Shown here: in pieces, positions 26,447 to 34,282 of the stretch | How the letters are laid out: the number at the start of each line of letters is the position of its first letter | Numbering within the stretch: the first letter of the stretch is position 1 | Source: Nonomuraea guangzhouensis | Lineage (GTDB): Bacteria; Actinomycetota; Actinomycetes; Streptosporangiales; Streptosporangiaceae | DNA: 64,000 bases | Assembly: GCF_019396345.1 (NCBI RefSeq) | Contig: NZ_JAHKRM010000003.1 | Location: 372,001-436,000 of the forward strand | Reading direction: 5' to 3' | Program-made: the position numbers and the translations under genes | Notes under the pieces: generated by a model | What the model was told of the DNA's origin: nothing | The model's input: only the letters and a program-made list of their open reading frames with translations | Databases searched by the model: none

Positions 26447-26653
26447 TCAGACGTCGAACTCGCCGTGGGTCGCTCCGTGCAGGAAAGCCGTCCACTCATC
26501 GCGCGTGAAGATCAATGCAGGCCCGGTTGGGTTCTTGCTGTCACGCACGGCTACGACGTTGGGCAGATTGGTTGCTACTTCAACGCATTGGCCGTTATCG
26601 CCGCTGGCGGTCGCCTTGCGCCACTCCGCCTTGTCAAGGTTCAGCTCGCCCAT
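26447..26653 (-). CDS. DUF397 small protein
   Basis: A 68-residue DUF397 protein: A-E-W-R-K-A-T-A-S-G, then C-V-E-V-A, V-A-V-R-D-S-K-N-P, and F-T-R-D-E-W-T-A-F-L near the end. In actinomycetes these are encoded beside an XRE/DUF5753 regulator and usually act as its partner, as in the BldB/WhiJ-like pairs. The gene overlaps the regulator by 13 bases, consistent with a coupled pair. Confidence 0.88.
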   Translation of the reverse strand: MGELNLDKAEWRKATASGDNGQCVEVATNLPNVVAVRDSKNPTGPALIFTRDEWTAFLHGATHGEFDV

Positions 26654-27456
26654 TTCCTTATCGCATCCTCTATTGCCTGTTGCGACACTGTTTGTGGAAG
26701 TGCGTCCGCTCTGATGTTGTCATATCTCACCTTGAGTTGCGCGACTGCATCGTGATCGCCGGTGACTTGGCCGGACAGGACCGAGTCGGCTGAAACAACC
26801 TCGGAGCCATCGCGTAGACGCGCCAGAGCGAACGCGCTCATTGTGCCAGCCACGCAACCAGCAGTGGTAGGCACTAGCTGGACAGTGATTCGTGGATGCT
26901 GTGAGAGCTCTTGCAGGTGGCGAAGCTGATTCAAGAGGATCTCTGCCCCTCCGATCGGACGATGCAGCACGCTGTCTTCGATCAATGCCAGGAAGACCGG
27001 CGGGGTAGGACCGTCGAAGATCTGCATGCGTCGAGTACGAGCCTGAACCCGTTCCTCTGCTCGGTCAGGAGGGGATTTTGTGGAGAAGATCGCTCGCGCG
27101 TACTCCGGGGTCTGGAGCAGCCCTGGCACCAGGAGTGGATCCCACGACTGAAGGATGACCGCCTGCGGCTCTATCTCCTCCACCCAGCGTGCAAACCACC
27201 CGAGGGCGGGTGAATGGGCGATTTGCCTATATAGCTTTGCGAAATGCCCATCAAGCCCGAAAGCCTGATCGGCCGCTTCGGCGAACTCCAGCGTCGGCGT
27301 CCGGCGCCCCCGTTCGACGTGGCTGATAAGGGAGGTATGGCATCGCATACGGGCGCTTAGCGATATTTGGGAAAGCTTCGCCTTCTTCCGGTAGTGCTCC
27401 AGGTTAGAGGCGAAGCGTGCCCGCGGTGACATCTGATCGCTGTTGCCGGTATCCAC
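26641..27456 (-). CDS. XRE-family regulator with DUF5753 domain
   Basis: A 271-residue WhiJ-like regulator. An HTH_31-type domain occupies residues 14-70 (Y-R-K-K-A-K-L-S-Q ... R-C-H-T-S-L-I-S-H-V-E-R-G-R-R). DUF5753 follows from about 90 (Q-S-W-D-P-L-L-V-P-G-L-L-Q-T-P-E-Y-A-R-A and F-L-A-L-I-E-D-S-V-L-H-R). The GTG at 27456 has GGAGG five bases upstream and is preferred over an internal ATG at residue 9. It is paired with the overlapping DUF397 gene; such pairs often tune development or sit next to accessory genes. Confidence 0.88.
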   Translation of the reverse strand: MDTGNSDQMSPRARFASNLEHYRKKAKLSQISLSARMRCHTSLISHVERGRRTPTLEFAEAADQAFGLDGHFAKLYRQIAHSPALGWFARWVEEIEPQAVILQSWDPLLVPGLLQTPEYARAIFSTKSPPDRAEERVQARTRRMQIFDGPTPPVFLALIEDSVLHRPIGGAEILLNQLRHLQELSQHPRITVQLVPTTAGCVAGTMSAFALARLRDGSEVVSADSVLSGQVTGDHDAVAQLKVRYDNIRADALPQTVSQQAIEDAIRKWAS

Positions 27457-27851
27457 CCTGCCCTCCGATCATCACGCTCTGCCGCCCATGGAATATCCAG
27501 GGCCGCAGCAATAGAACGACGGATGTGCGACAGATAATACAGGCTTTGCGTCTTCTTTTGTCATCCAGTTTCGTGAAGCGGAGGCTCTACCGGCCGCCAA
27601 TATTCCTCATGCTTGGGTTCCACGCAACAGCGAACGACGGCGCTTTCGTCGCGTGCGATGAACGGATTTCCAGGCCCGTGGAGGTGGTCGACGAGATGGA
27701 CGCGCACTGCTCAGCTCGTGGAGAGGTCGTCCGGCCCGTACATCCGGAGCTTGATCGGCAGGAGAAAGGGGTCGCAGGCCATGAGTGGGAGATGCGGCCG
27801 GCGCCGACCCAAGCGAGTGCGGATCCACACGACTGTCTCCGGGAGCGCGAT
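27457..27851. other. Divergent intergenic region
   Basis: The rightward reading frame that crosses this stretch has no plausible start before 27852 and its product matches nothing. It should hold the promoters for the XRE gene (leftward) and the ATPase gene (rightward). I see no clear palindrome or RNA element. Confidence 0.4.
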
Positions 27852-28334
27852 GTGAGCGGAGCGGCGAAGAAAACGGCGAATCAACACAACTGCATAGAGC
27901 TGCCCGCCTTTCCGGTATCTGTGTCGATTGCGCGTAGACATGTCGTGCGGGTGCTAGAGGGGTGGGCCTGCGAAGAGCTGATCGACGACGCACAGCTCAT
28001 CATCAGCGAGCTCGTTACCAATGGCATAAAAGCCGTGGAACAAAGCGAAAATGCCCATGAAGAAGAAATCGGGATGTTCGCCTGGTGTGATCGACGCGTG
28101 TGGATTGGCCTCCATCGGACGGTCCATGACGTGGTCATAGAGGTGTGGGATCCCAGTCGTAAGCCGCCGAGAATCGTTCACCCCAACGCGTCGGAAGAGG
28201 GCGGACGAGGGCTGCAGGTGGTCGACAAGACAGCCGCATGCTGGGGTTATCGATGGCCGAGCACGGGCGGGAAAATCGTCTGGGCCGCCCTGAAGATCAA
28301 CCAAGGATCTGGAGCGCTGGATGAGCCGCGTTGA
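27852..28334 (+). CDS. ATP-binding anti-sigma-type (RsbW-like) protein
   Basis: A 160-residue GHKL ATPase of the RsbW/SpoIIAB type common beside XRE/DUF397 genes in actinomycetes. The N box is D-A-Q-L-I-I-S-E-L-V-T-N-G; the G1 box is V-W-D-P-S; the G2 region is E-G-G-R-G-L-Q-V-V-D. A frame open to 27417 exists, but the GTG at 27852 has GGGAG six bases before it and gives the family length. It would bind and inhibit a sigma factor or an anti-anti-sigma partner; no such partner is adjacent. Confidence 0.8.
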   Translation: MSGAAKKTANQHNCIELPAFPVSVSIARRHVVRVLEGWACEELIDDAQLIISELVTNGIKAVEQSENAHEEEIGMFAWCDRRVWIGLHRTVHDVVIEVWDPSRKPPRIVHPNASEEGGRGLQVVDKTAACWGYRWPSTGGKIVWAALKINQGSGALDEPR

Positions 28335-28989
28335 GGCCGCGGCCAACGAGAAGCGCGCGGCTGACGCCCCGGCTCCACCCGCATGTCTGGAGACGAAGAC
28401 ATGGCCCTGCCCTGGACTCTCTCCACACCCACCCCACCGGGCAGACGGCCCGAAGACCCTCCTGGAGTGGACCGCGGATAAGCCGTCCCGCTGCCGGGTC
28501 CTCGACTACACCTGCTCATGTGGCGCGATCGTTTACGAACTCCTGGCCTGCGGCGGCAACTATCGGATCCGCCGCACGAACCAGGCATTGCCTCCTGGTG
28601 AGGCATACGCCGGCCCGTGGCGCCACCAGGTGGCGGAACGCATGTGGGCGCTGATCCTCTCGGGCGAGGCCAGCTTATGTTCGTGTCTCACCTCCGAAGC
28701 GCCCAGTAAGGCCAGTGAACGCCACTACGTCCCCTTTGGTATTCGCAGAGCAACCTGTTACGGGGAGCCGATCGTCGCTCGGGCCGTTTCGATGAAGCTC
28801 TGCAGCCGGTCACGGAACACCTGGTGGGCGTTGTCGAAGCGGGAACGTGCTTCAGGGGCGCCTTGTGCGATGTACCACAGCGCTCCGTTGGCATCTGTGG
28901 CCGCCTGTTTGACGGCTTCTGCCTTCGCGGCGACGGCTTCTGGCCCTTCGAGGAGAATCACCCTGGCGCATCGTGCCAGCGGATCATAG
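28321..28989 (+). CDS. Hypothetical protein, conserved N-terminal half, aberrant C-terminus
   Basis: The start overlaps the ATPase gene by 14 bases. Residues 30-105 contain L-E-W-T-A-D-K-P-S-R-C-R-V-L-D-Y-T-C-S-C and Y-E-L-L-A-C-G-G, a motif set in small proteins that usually follow these ATPase genes in actinomycetes. Those proteins end after about 110 residues; here the frame runs on to 222. Everything past about 28690 reads antisense to a decayed gene on the other strand. The stop has probably been lost and the tail is non-native. Confidence 0.5.
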   Translation: MSRVEAAANEKRAADAPAPPACLETKTWPCPGLSPHPPHRADGPKTLLEWTADKPSRCRVLDYTCSCGAIVYELLACGGNYRIRRTNQALPPGEAYAGPWRHQVAERMWALILSGEASLCSCLTSEAPSKASERHYVPFGIRRATCYGEPIVARAVSMKLCSRSRNTWWALSKRERASGAPCAMYHSAPLASVAACLTASAFAATASGPSRRITLAHRASGS

Positions 28990-29010
28990 GCGTCCCGCAG
29001 GGGCCCTCTC
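28758..29010 (-). pseudogene. Remnant of a helical actinobacterial hypothetical gene
   Basis: From 28961 a GTG-led frame gives V-I-L-L-E-G-P-E-A-V-A-A-K-A-E-A and ends in F-I-E-T-A-R-A-T-I-G. The frame extends upstream without a start as R-D-A-Y-D-P-L-A-R-C-A-R, so the real beginning has been cut off. This helical pattern occurs as the C-terminal part of small membrane-associated hypotheticals. Its upstream end joins a transposase fragment, so it was probably truncated by an insertion element. Confidence 0.45.
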
Positions 29011-29024
29011 TGTGCGCGTCTGGG

Positions 29025-29286
29025 CTTCGGCCCCCATCAGCAGCTGCCGCTGACGCTCGTCCAGATGAGGAAAGAGCAGCCGAAACTTCACCGCCAAGGT
29101 CATCGCCGAGCCATCTCGCCCATCGCCCATACCCTCACCATGACAGGCCCTGTCCGTGGCCATGTAAAAGCCCCCGCAGGTGGCCGGTTCGAGGTGGGTC
29201 TGGCCCACTTTCCGAAAAGTGGGCCAGACCCACACGCAGCTGACCATTGACAGGCCCACCCCGACACGCCAGCCTGCCGAGATCAA
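29025..29286 (-). mobile_element. ISAzo13-like transposase N-terminal fragment
   Basis: On the complementary strand the codons K-F-R-L-L-F-P-H-L-D-E-R-Q-R-Q-L-L-M-G-A-E-A match the conserved N-terminus of ISAzo13-family transposases (probable start ATG at 29103). Similarity stops at about 29025 and the frame ends within 40 bases. No catalytic part follows. This is a broken end of an insertion sequence. Confidence 0.65.
29194..29233. repeat. Perfect 18-bp inverted repeat with 4-base loop
   Basis: GTGGGTCTGGCCCACTTT, loop CCGA, then its exact reverse complement. It lies about 90 bases upstream of the transposase start. The hairpin would be very stable in RNA or single-stranded DNA. It may be an IS-end structure, or a leader hairpin that stops outside transcription from activating the transposase. 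It has no U-tract on either strand, so it is not a typical intrinsic terminator. Confidence 0.75.
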
Positions 29287-29803
29287 AGCACCTAGTAATT
29301 TTCCGGCGGCTCCTAAGCTGACAGAAGTCTGGAAGAGTGAGGGGCCATGGTGATTCCGAACAGTGCGGCCCGGACGCGTCGGTGTGGGGACGTTGCAGTC
29401 AGTGCCGCTGGCGCCTCAGCATGGTTAGTTCGCGCCTCGGCGCCGATCGCCCCACGGCCGTGACGGCGACATCGTGTCCCGCGAAAATGCCAGGGGATCG
29501 GCGGCCTGTATTCGCGTAAGGCAGTGTTGCTGTACTCGGTCCCCCCGGCCAGCGGCCTGCCTCATCATCCGGTGGCGAGTGGACCCATACCGCAGAGCCG
29601 CCAGGCCCGAGGAACGGAAGCCGCGTGGCAGCCAAGCGGTGCCGCTCTAGGAGAGCGCCGACGGGGACACCGACCTAGGTGTGCTGACCTGCTAAAACGC
29701 AGTGACGGATCGTACCACCTGCTTGATCATCCCGCGTATGTCCCGGCGCTGTGTGGTGGACTACCGCGGCATCCGATTGCCCGACGATAGCCACCAAGGA
29801 ACC
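29287..29803. other. Region with no supported gene
   Basis: Short frames on both strands lack ribosome sites and resemble nothing I know. The stretch lies between insertion-sequence debris and the transporter gene. Confidence 0.4.
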
Positions 29804-30319
29804 TCAGGCCGCAACCCGTCGCCGCCGCCGGAGAAGGGCCAAGGCTGCAACTGCCGCAAGGGTCATCCACACCTTGCCGAGAATCTGCCCAGGGAGGTAC
29901 TCAAGGGAGCCGAAGGCCAGGTTCAGGAACAGGAAGCTGTCGACTAGTAGGCCGACGGCGTTCGATGCAAGCATGGCGATCATCAATCCTCGCCGGCGAA
30001 GCGGTTCGTAGACACCGAAGTCCGCCAGTTCAGCCACGGCGAAGGCCACGGCTGAGGCCATGGCGAGGTCGGGATCGGCCAGCAAGTATGAGAGCACAAT
30101 GCCAACGGCCATTGCTACTAGGACAGCGAAGCGGCCAGCAGTTTCTCGGCTGAGGTCGCGAAGCACGAGCGCCAATCCCACCATGTACACGCCGGCAGGC
30201 GCGACGTAACCGAAGCCCACAGGGACCGCCCCAAGGTGGGTCACCGCGAGGTTCGCTGCAGGGATCGTAGCGATGTACGCGAGGAGTGCGGCGCTACCGG
30301 CGGCAACGGAAACCTTCAC
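29804..30319 (-). CDS. VUT-family (YhhQ/QueT-like) membrane transporter
   Basis: A 171-residue protein with five to six hydrophobic helices. The segments V-P-V-G-F-G-Y-V-A-P-A-G-V-Y, L-V-L-R-D-L, A-E-L-A-D-F-G-V-Y-E-P-L-R-R-R-G, and A-S-N-A-V-G-L-L-V-D are typical of the VUT/DUF165 family. The best-studied member, E. coli YhhQ, imports queuosine precursors (preQ0/preQ1). The next genes encode preQ0 synthesis, so the cargo is probably a deazaguanine. It is read from a GTG and is divergent from queC. Confidence 0.78.
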   Translation of the reverse strand: MKVSVAAGSAALLAYIATIPAANLAVTHLGAVPVGFGYVAPAGVYMVGLALVLRDLSRETAGRFAVLVAMAVGIVLSYLLADPDLAMASAVAFAVAELADFGVYEPLRRRGLMIAMLASNAVGLLVDSFLFLNLAFGSLEYLPGQILGKVWMTLAAVAALALLRRRRRVAA

Positions 30320-30812
30320 GGTTCTACTCTCTGATCAGAACGGTCTGTCTGGCCCTCCCAAGGGGATGCCATCAGGGCGAGCGTCCCGACATTACAACGC
30401 CTGGCACCGACAACTGTGCGGATCCCGTAGTTTCTGGACATCCCCCCTCCTTGCCGGATGGATCATATGATCTTGGTCTGCTACAGGTGCGTCACCTTCC
30501 GAAGGAAGCTGCGGCTCCAACGTGATCTTTGTCTAGCTGTGGCTGCAAGGGCCAGAAACTGCTAGTTCAGCGATCAGAGTTTGGGCCTCACTTTCCCAAC
30601 AGATTCGTGTGGTCGAGGGCCTCGGCAACCCAGTGCCTTCTAGCCTGGCAACGGTGAGGAGTAACGACGAGCAGGAGGCCCGCTCGGGAGGTGGTGCGCC
30701 TGCAGCCCATCGGGTGACGGTTGGGTTGGCAGATGCATCTCTGGAAACTACGCTGCCTTCTGAGGTTCCTGAGGTGTAAGTTTCGGTGAGTGCGATGACT
30801 GAGGGTGATCAG
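30320..30812. other. Intergenic control region between transporter and queC
   Basis: It should contain both divergent promoters. A 41-codon frame from a GTG at 30654 to 30779 is open just before queC but resembles no protein. I searched by eye for a preQ1 riboswitch (class I and II cores) and cannot identify one with confidence. Confidence 0.4.
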
Positions 30813-31517
30813 ATGGATGCAAGTAAGCCGAAGGCCGTTGTCCTCCTGAGCGGCGGTCTCGACTCGACGACTGTCCTCGCCATCGCGCGTCAGGAAGGCT
30901 ACGAGACCTACGCGCTCAGCTTTCGATACGGGCAGCGTCACACCGAGGAGCTCGAGGCTGCTAAGAAGATCGCCGTCGAATTGGGGGCGGCAGAGCATGT
31001 GATCGCTGACATCAACCTTGCTGTCTTCGGTGGATCCGCGCTCACTGACGATGCTCTCGACGTGCCGCACCATGACAGTGTGGACGATCTCGGCACCGAG
31101 ATTCCGATCACGTACGTCCCGGCTCGCAACACAGTCTTTCTCTCCTTCGCGCTCGCCTGGGCGGAGACGCTTGGCTCGTCAGATGTGTTCATCGGGGTGA
31201 ACGCCTTGGACTACAGCGGCTACCCGGACTGCCGACTGGAGTACATCGAGGCTTACGAGCGCATGGCCAACCTCGCAACCAAAGCCGGTGTGGAGGGCAC
31301 TCAGAAGCTGAAGATCCATACCCCTCTGATCGAACTCACGAAAGCGCAGACGATCCAGCGCGGTCTCGATCTGGGAGTCGACTACTCCTGGACCCACAGT
31401 TGCTACGACCCGATCGATGGGCGCGCTTGTGAGACCTGTGACTCCTGCCTTCTTCGTGGACGGGGCTTCGCTGAGCTAGGCATGGTCGATCCATCCTTCA
31501 CCTCTAAGAGGGCTTGA
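30813..31517 (+). CDS. queC: 7-cyano-7-deazaguanine (preQ0) synthase QueC
   Basis: Converts 7-carboxy-7-deazaguanine to preQ0 with ammonia and ATP. The PP-loop [10 protein letters not shown] is near the N-terminus, and the zinc-binding cysteines are in H-S-C-Y-D ... [11 protein letters not shown]. Length is 234 residues. The ATG at 30813 is preferred over in-frame GTG 30786 and ATG 30795 because GAGGG lies seven bases before it. It leads the modification operon. Actinomycetes often lack tRNA queuosine genes of their own, and the DNA-modifying genes follow, so its product is meant for DNA. Confidence 0.93.
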   Translation: MDASKPKAVVLLSGGLDSTTVLAIARQEGYETYALSFRYGQRHTEELEAAKKIAVELGAAEHVIADINLAVFGGSALTDDALDVPHHDSVDDLGTEIPITYVPARNTVFLSFALAWAETLGSSDVFIGVNALDYSGYPDCRLEYIEAYERMANLATKAGVEGTQKLKIHTPLIELTKAQTIQRGLDLGVDYSWTHSCYDPIDGRACETCDSCLLRGRGFAELGMVDPSFTSKRA

Positions 31518-31523
31518 TCTGCC

Positions 31524-32162
31524 ATGTACCGGGTGAAGGAGATCTTCTACACGCTGCAGGGGGAAGGGAGCCACGCAGGGCGGCCGTCCGTATTCTGCCG
31601 CTTCACCAGTTGCAACCTGTGGACAGGCTGGGAGAAGGACCGGCACAGAGCGATCTGCAAGTTCTGCGATACAGACTTTGTGGGGACGGATGGTCCTGGC
31701 GGCGGCCGGTTCCGCACGGCAGCCGATCTCGCCGCTGCTGTAGCCAAGACGTGGCGGGGACAGCCGCATCCGCGTAGCCGCCCGTATGTGGTGTGCACGG
31801 GGGGAGAGCCCCTGCTGCAACTGGACACCGAAGCAGTCGATGCCCTGCATGCTGAAGGCTTCGAAGTCGCCATCGAGACGAATGGCACCCAGCACGCTCC
31901 CGGCGGGATCGACTGGATCTGTGTGAGCCCGAAGGCCGGCACTGAACTGGTACTGACGTCAGGGCAGGACTTGAAATTGGTCTACCCACAGGCCGGTGTG
32001 GAGCCCGAACTCTTCGAAGGCCTTGACTTTGATCGCTTCCTGCTTCAACCGATGGATAGCGAGGACCTCGTCGCCAACACAAAGGCTGCGATCGAGTACT
32101 GCCTCGAACATCCGCAGTGGCAGTTGAGCGTACAAACCCACAAGACCCTGGGAATCCGTTGA
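31524..32162 (+). CDS. queE: 7-carboxy-7-deazaguanine synthase QueE (radical SAM)
   Basis: Radical-SAM ring contraction of 6-carboxytetrahydropterin. The iron-sulfur cysteines follow the CX14CX2C variant (C-N-L-W ... I-C-K-F-C-D) described for the Burkholderia multivorans enzyme, not the standard CX3CX2C. The G-G-E-P motif (C-T-G-G-E-P-L-L-Q) binds S-adenosylmethionine. Length is 212 residues. Six bases separate it from queC, and queD starts inside its stop. Confidence 0.92.
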   Translation: MYRVKEIFYTLQGEGSHAGRPSVFCRFTSCNLWTGWEKDRHRAICKFCDTDFVGTDGPGGGRFRTAADLAAAVAKTWRGQPHPRSRPYVVCTGGEPLLQLDTEAVDALHAEGFEVAIETNGTQHAPGGIDWICVSPKAGTELVLTSGQDLKLVYPQAGVEPELFEGLDFDRFLLQPMDSEDLVANTKAAIEYCLEHPQWQLSVQTHKTLGIR

Positions 32163-32518
32163 TCGAGATCTTCCGTGAGTTCACGTTCGAAGCCGCTCAC
32201 CGACTGCCGAACGTACCGCCTGGTCACAAGTGCGCCAGGCTCCACGGACACAGCTACCGGATAGAGGTACATGTCCGCGGCGAGGTCGACCCCGGTACGG
32301 GCTGGCTGATGGACTTCGCCGAGATCAAGGCTGCGTTCAAGCCCATTCTGGATCAGCTCGACCACTACTACCTCAATGAGGTGCCCGGGCTCGAGAACCC
32401 GACCAGCGAAGTTCTAGCGAAATGGATCTGGGATCGTCTTATCGTTAGTCTGCCTCTGTCGGCGATCCTTGTTCGAGAGACCTGTACTTCCGGCTGCGTC
32501 TACCGCGGGGAGAACTGA
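32159..32518 (+). CDS. queD: 6-carboxytetrahydropterin synthase QueD
   Basis: Converts dihydroneopterin triphosphate to 6-carboxytetrahydropterin. The zinc ligands are visible in A-A-H-R-L-P and in L-H-G-H-S-Y; the catalytic Cys is in G-H-K-C-A-R. At 119 residues it is the family length. The start is a TTG overlapping the queE stop (TTGA). A longer frame from 32117 would read into queE and adds nothing conserved. Confidence 0.92.
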   Translation: MIEIFREFTFEAAHRLPNVPPGHKCARLHGHSYRIEVHVRGEVDPGTGWLMDFAEIKAAFKPILDQLDHYYLNEVPGLENPTSEVLAKWIWDRLIVSLPLSAILVRETCTSGCVYRGEN

Positions 32519-33312
32519 TGCTCGAGGACGTGCAGGGAACTCCTGACAGTCGCGGTATAGGCCTTGACGAAGTTGGGATCGAGGGTCTTCGCTACCCGAT
32601 TCTCGTCGCCGACGGGCAGGGCGCCAAGCGAGAAACCGTCGCCACGGCTGCCATGTCGGTCACCCTCGGCCCCGAAGTCAAGGGCGCTCACCTAAGCCGC
32701 TTCATCGAGGCGCTTCATGGTGCACGCGACCAGTTGACCCTCGCTACTGCGACCGGTCTAGCTGAAGACTTGCGGCAGCACATGGGAAGCTCCAGCGCCC
32801 GCGTGCATCTGGCTTTTCCCTACTTCCTCGAACGCGAGGCACCCGTCACACGGTCGCGAGCGTACGTCGAATACACGTGCGCAGTAACGGCCTCCACTAG
32901 CGATTCCGGCGCCCAATCAATATTGAGGGTCGACGTACCGGTCACCAGCGTATGCCCCTGCAGCAAAGCCATCAGCGACCGTGGTGCCCACAACCAGCGC
33001 GGTCACATCACAATTGAGATCAAACCGTCCAACCATTCGACTGATCTGTGGTTCGATGAGTTGATCGACATCGCAGAGAGCGCAGCCTCCTCTCCGGTCT
33101 ACGCGCTGCTCAAGCGTCCGGATGAGCGCTATGTGACCATGGCCGGCTACGACAATCCAGTCTTCGTTGAAGACATGGTCCGCAACGTCTGTCTGGTCCT
33201 GGCGGCCTCCGACTGCATCACCGCATACCGGGTGCGGGCTGTCAACGACGAGAGCATCCACAACCACGCGGCCTATGCAGTAGTCTCCTGGACCTCTCCG
33301 AACGGCGCATAG
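32518..33312 (+). CDS. folE2: GTP cyclohydrolase type IB (FolE2)
   Basis: Makes dihydroneopterin triphosphate from GTP, the entry step to preQ0. The 264-residue protein has the FolE2 pattern: V-T-L-G-P-E-V-K-G-A-H-L-S-R, the catalytic Cys region V-C-P-C-S-K-A-I-S-D-R-G-A-H-N-Q-R, and E-D-M-V-R-N-V. It is metal-flexible, unlike the zinc-only FolE, so preQ0 supply is buffered against zinc shortage. The TGATG junction couples it to queD. A dedicated copy frees the pathway from the host folate gene. Confidence 0.93.
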   Translation: MLEDVQGTPDSRGIGLDEVGIEGLRYPILVADGQGAKRETVATAAMSVTLGPEVKGAHLSRFIEALHGARDQLTLATATGLAEDLRQHMGSSSARVHLAFPYFLEREAPVTRSRAYVEYTCAVTASTSDSGAQSILRVDVPVTSVCPCSKAISDRGAHNQRGHITIEIKPSNHSTDLWFDELIDIAESAASSPVYALLKRPDERYVTMAGYDNPVFVEDMVRNVCLVLAASDCITAYRVRAVNDESIHNHAAYAVVSWTSPNGA

Positions 33313-33316
33313 AAAT

Positions 33317-34282
33317 ATGGACCACAGCGTTGGCCAGAACGGCCAAACCGTGCATGTCGTGGTGACGTGCACGAACCGTAAGCGCATCGCCGTTGCCGAC
33401 GACCTCCGAGTGCGGAACCTGCCGAGTATAGATGTCGATGAGCGCTGCAACCAATGGGTTAGGCGCATCTCTACCGCACCCTCTCGGGTTCCGGCCAGCG
33501 GTATGTACGCTGGTGAACACTGGCTGATTGCTCGGCGCTTGGCTGAAGTGGCTGGCGGGCACGCAACCCTCTGGGTCTGCTCGGCTGGGTATGGATTAAT
33601 CCCCGTCACAACGCCCCTCGCCCCGTATGCGGCCACGTTCGCTCTCGGACACGGGGACTCAGTCGCCAGCGACGCTGAAGGAACCCGCCAGTGGTGGGCG
33701 CGGATGTCGCAGTGGGTCGGACCGCAGGGCGACCAGCCACGTTCCTTCGCAGCGCTAGCGGCTCAAGACCCTAACTCCGCGATCATTGCCGTCCTATCGG
33801 AACCCTACCTGCGAGCATGCTCAACTGATCTACGTGACGCAGCCACGCTGTTGTCCGATAGTGACAGTCTCTCCGTGATCGGACCCGCGGGACGCTGTCC
33901 AGAGATCGATGACCTGGTGGTCCCGGTGACAGCAGCTCTCAGAACCGTGGTGGGCGGCAGTCTCCTCTCGCTAAACGTTCGTGCTGCGGAGTATGCGCTC
34001 AAGGAATCTGGCCTGCGTGGGGATGCTTTGCGACGTCCGTTGCTTGCCAAGCTCATGAGGGAGGTCATCGCCTCCGCGCCTGACGCCCCTCGCAAGCCGG
34101 CAGGCACTCCCATGACTGACGACCAAGTCCGCGCGTTCATCCAGGAACGCCTTGAGTTTGGCCCCACCTCAGCTACACGTCTGCTGCGTGAGTTGCGAAG
34201 TTCAGGACGCTCCTGCGAGCAAGCCCGCTTTAGAAACTTGTTCCTTGAACAGTCTCGGACGGCGGCGGGGGAGTGGGGATGA
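33317..34282 (+). CDS. Putative DpdC-position protein, DUF6884-like N-terminus
   Basis: A 321-residue protein between folE2 and dpdB. The N-terminal strand H-V-V-V-T-C-T-N-R-K-R and later L-W-V-C-S-A-G-Y-G-L-I-P resemble DUF6884/YaaA-like domains that start with a C-S/T-x-R/K motif and carry a S-A-G/K-x-G-L-I block. The C-terminal third is helical (P-M-T-D-D-Q-V-R-A-F-I-Q-E-R-L). In Dpd loci the third modification gene, dpdC, converts DNA-bound preQ0 to the amido form (ADG). Position suggests this gene fills that role, but the assignment is inference. It is coupled to dpdB1 (ATGA). Confidence 0.5.
   Translation: MDHSVGQNGQTVHVVVTCTNRKRIAVADDLRVRNLPSIDVDERCNQWVRRISTAPSRVPASGMYAGEHWLIARRLAEVAGGHATLWVCSAGYGLIPVTTPLAPYAATFALGHGDSVASDAEGTRQWWARMSQWVGPQGDQPRSFAALAAQDPNSAIIAVLSEPYLRACSTDLRDAATLLSDSDSLSVIGPAGRCPEIDDLVVPVTAALRTVVGGSLLSLNVRAAEYALKESGLRGDALRRPLLAKLMREVIASAPDAPRKPAGTPMTDDQVRAFIQERLEFGPTSATRLLRELRSSGRSCEQARFRNLFLEQSRTAAGEWG

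Noticed and set aside
30654..30779. A 41-codon frame just before queC as a possible leader peptide
   Set aside because: No ribosome site, no codon pattern suggesting attenuation, and no known family.
30320..30812. A preQ1 riboswitch in the queC or transporter leader
   Set aside because: No convincing class I or class II core could be aligned by eye; a covariance-model scan would decide.
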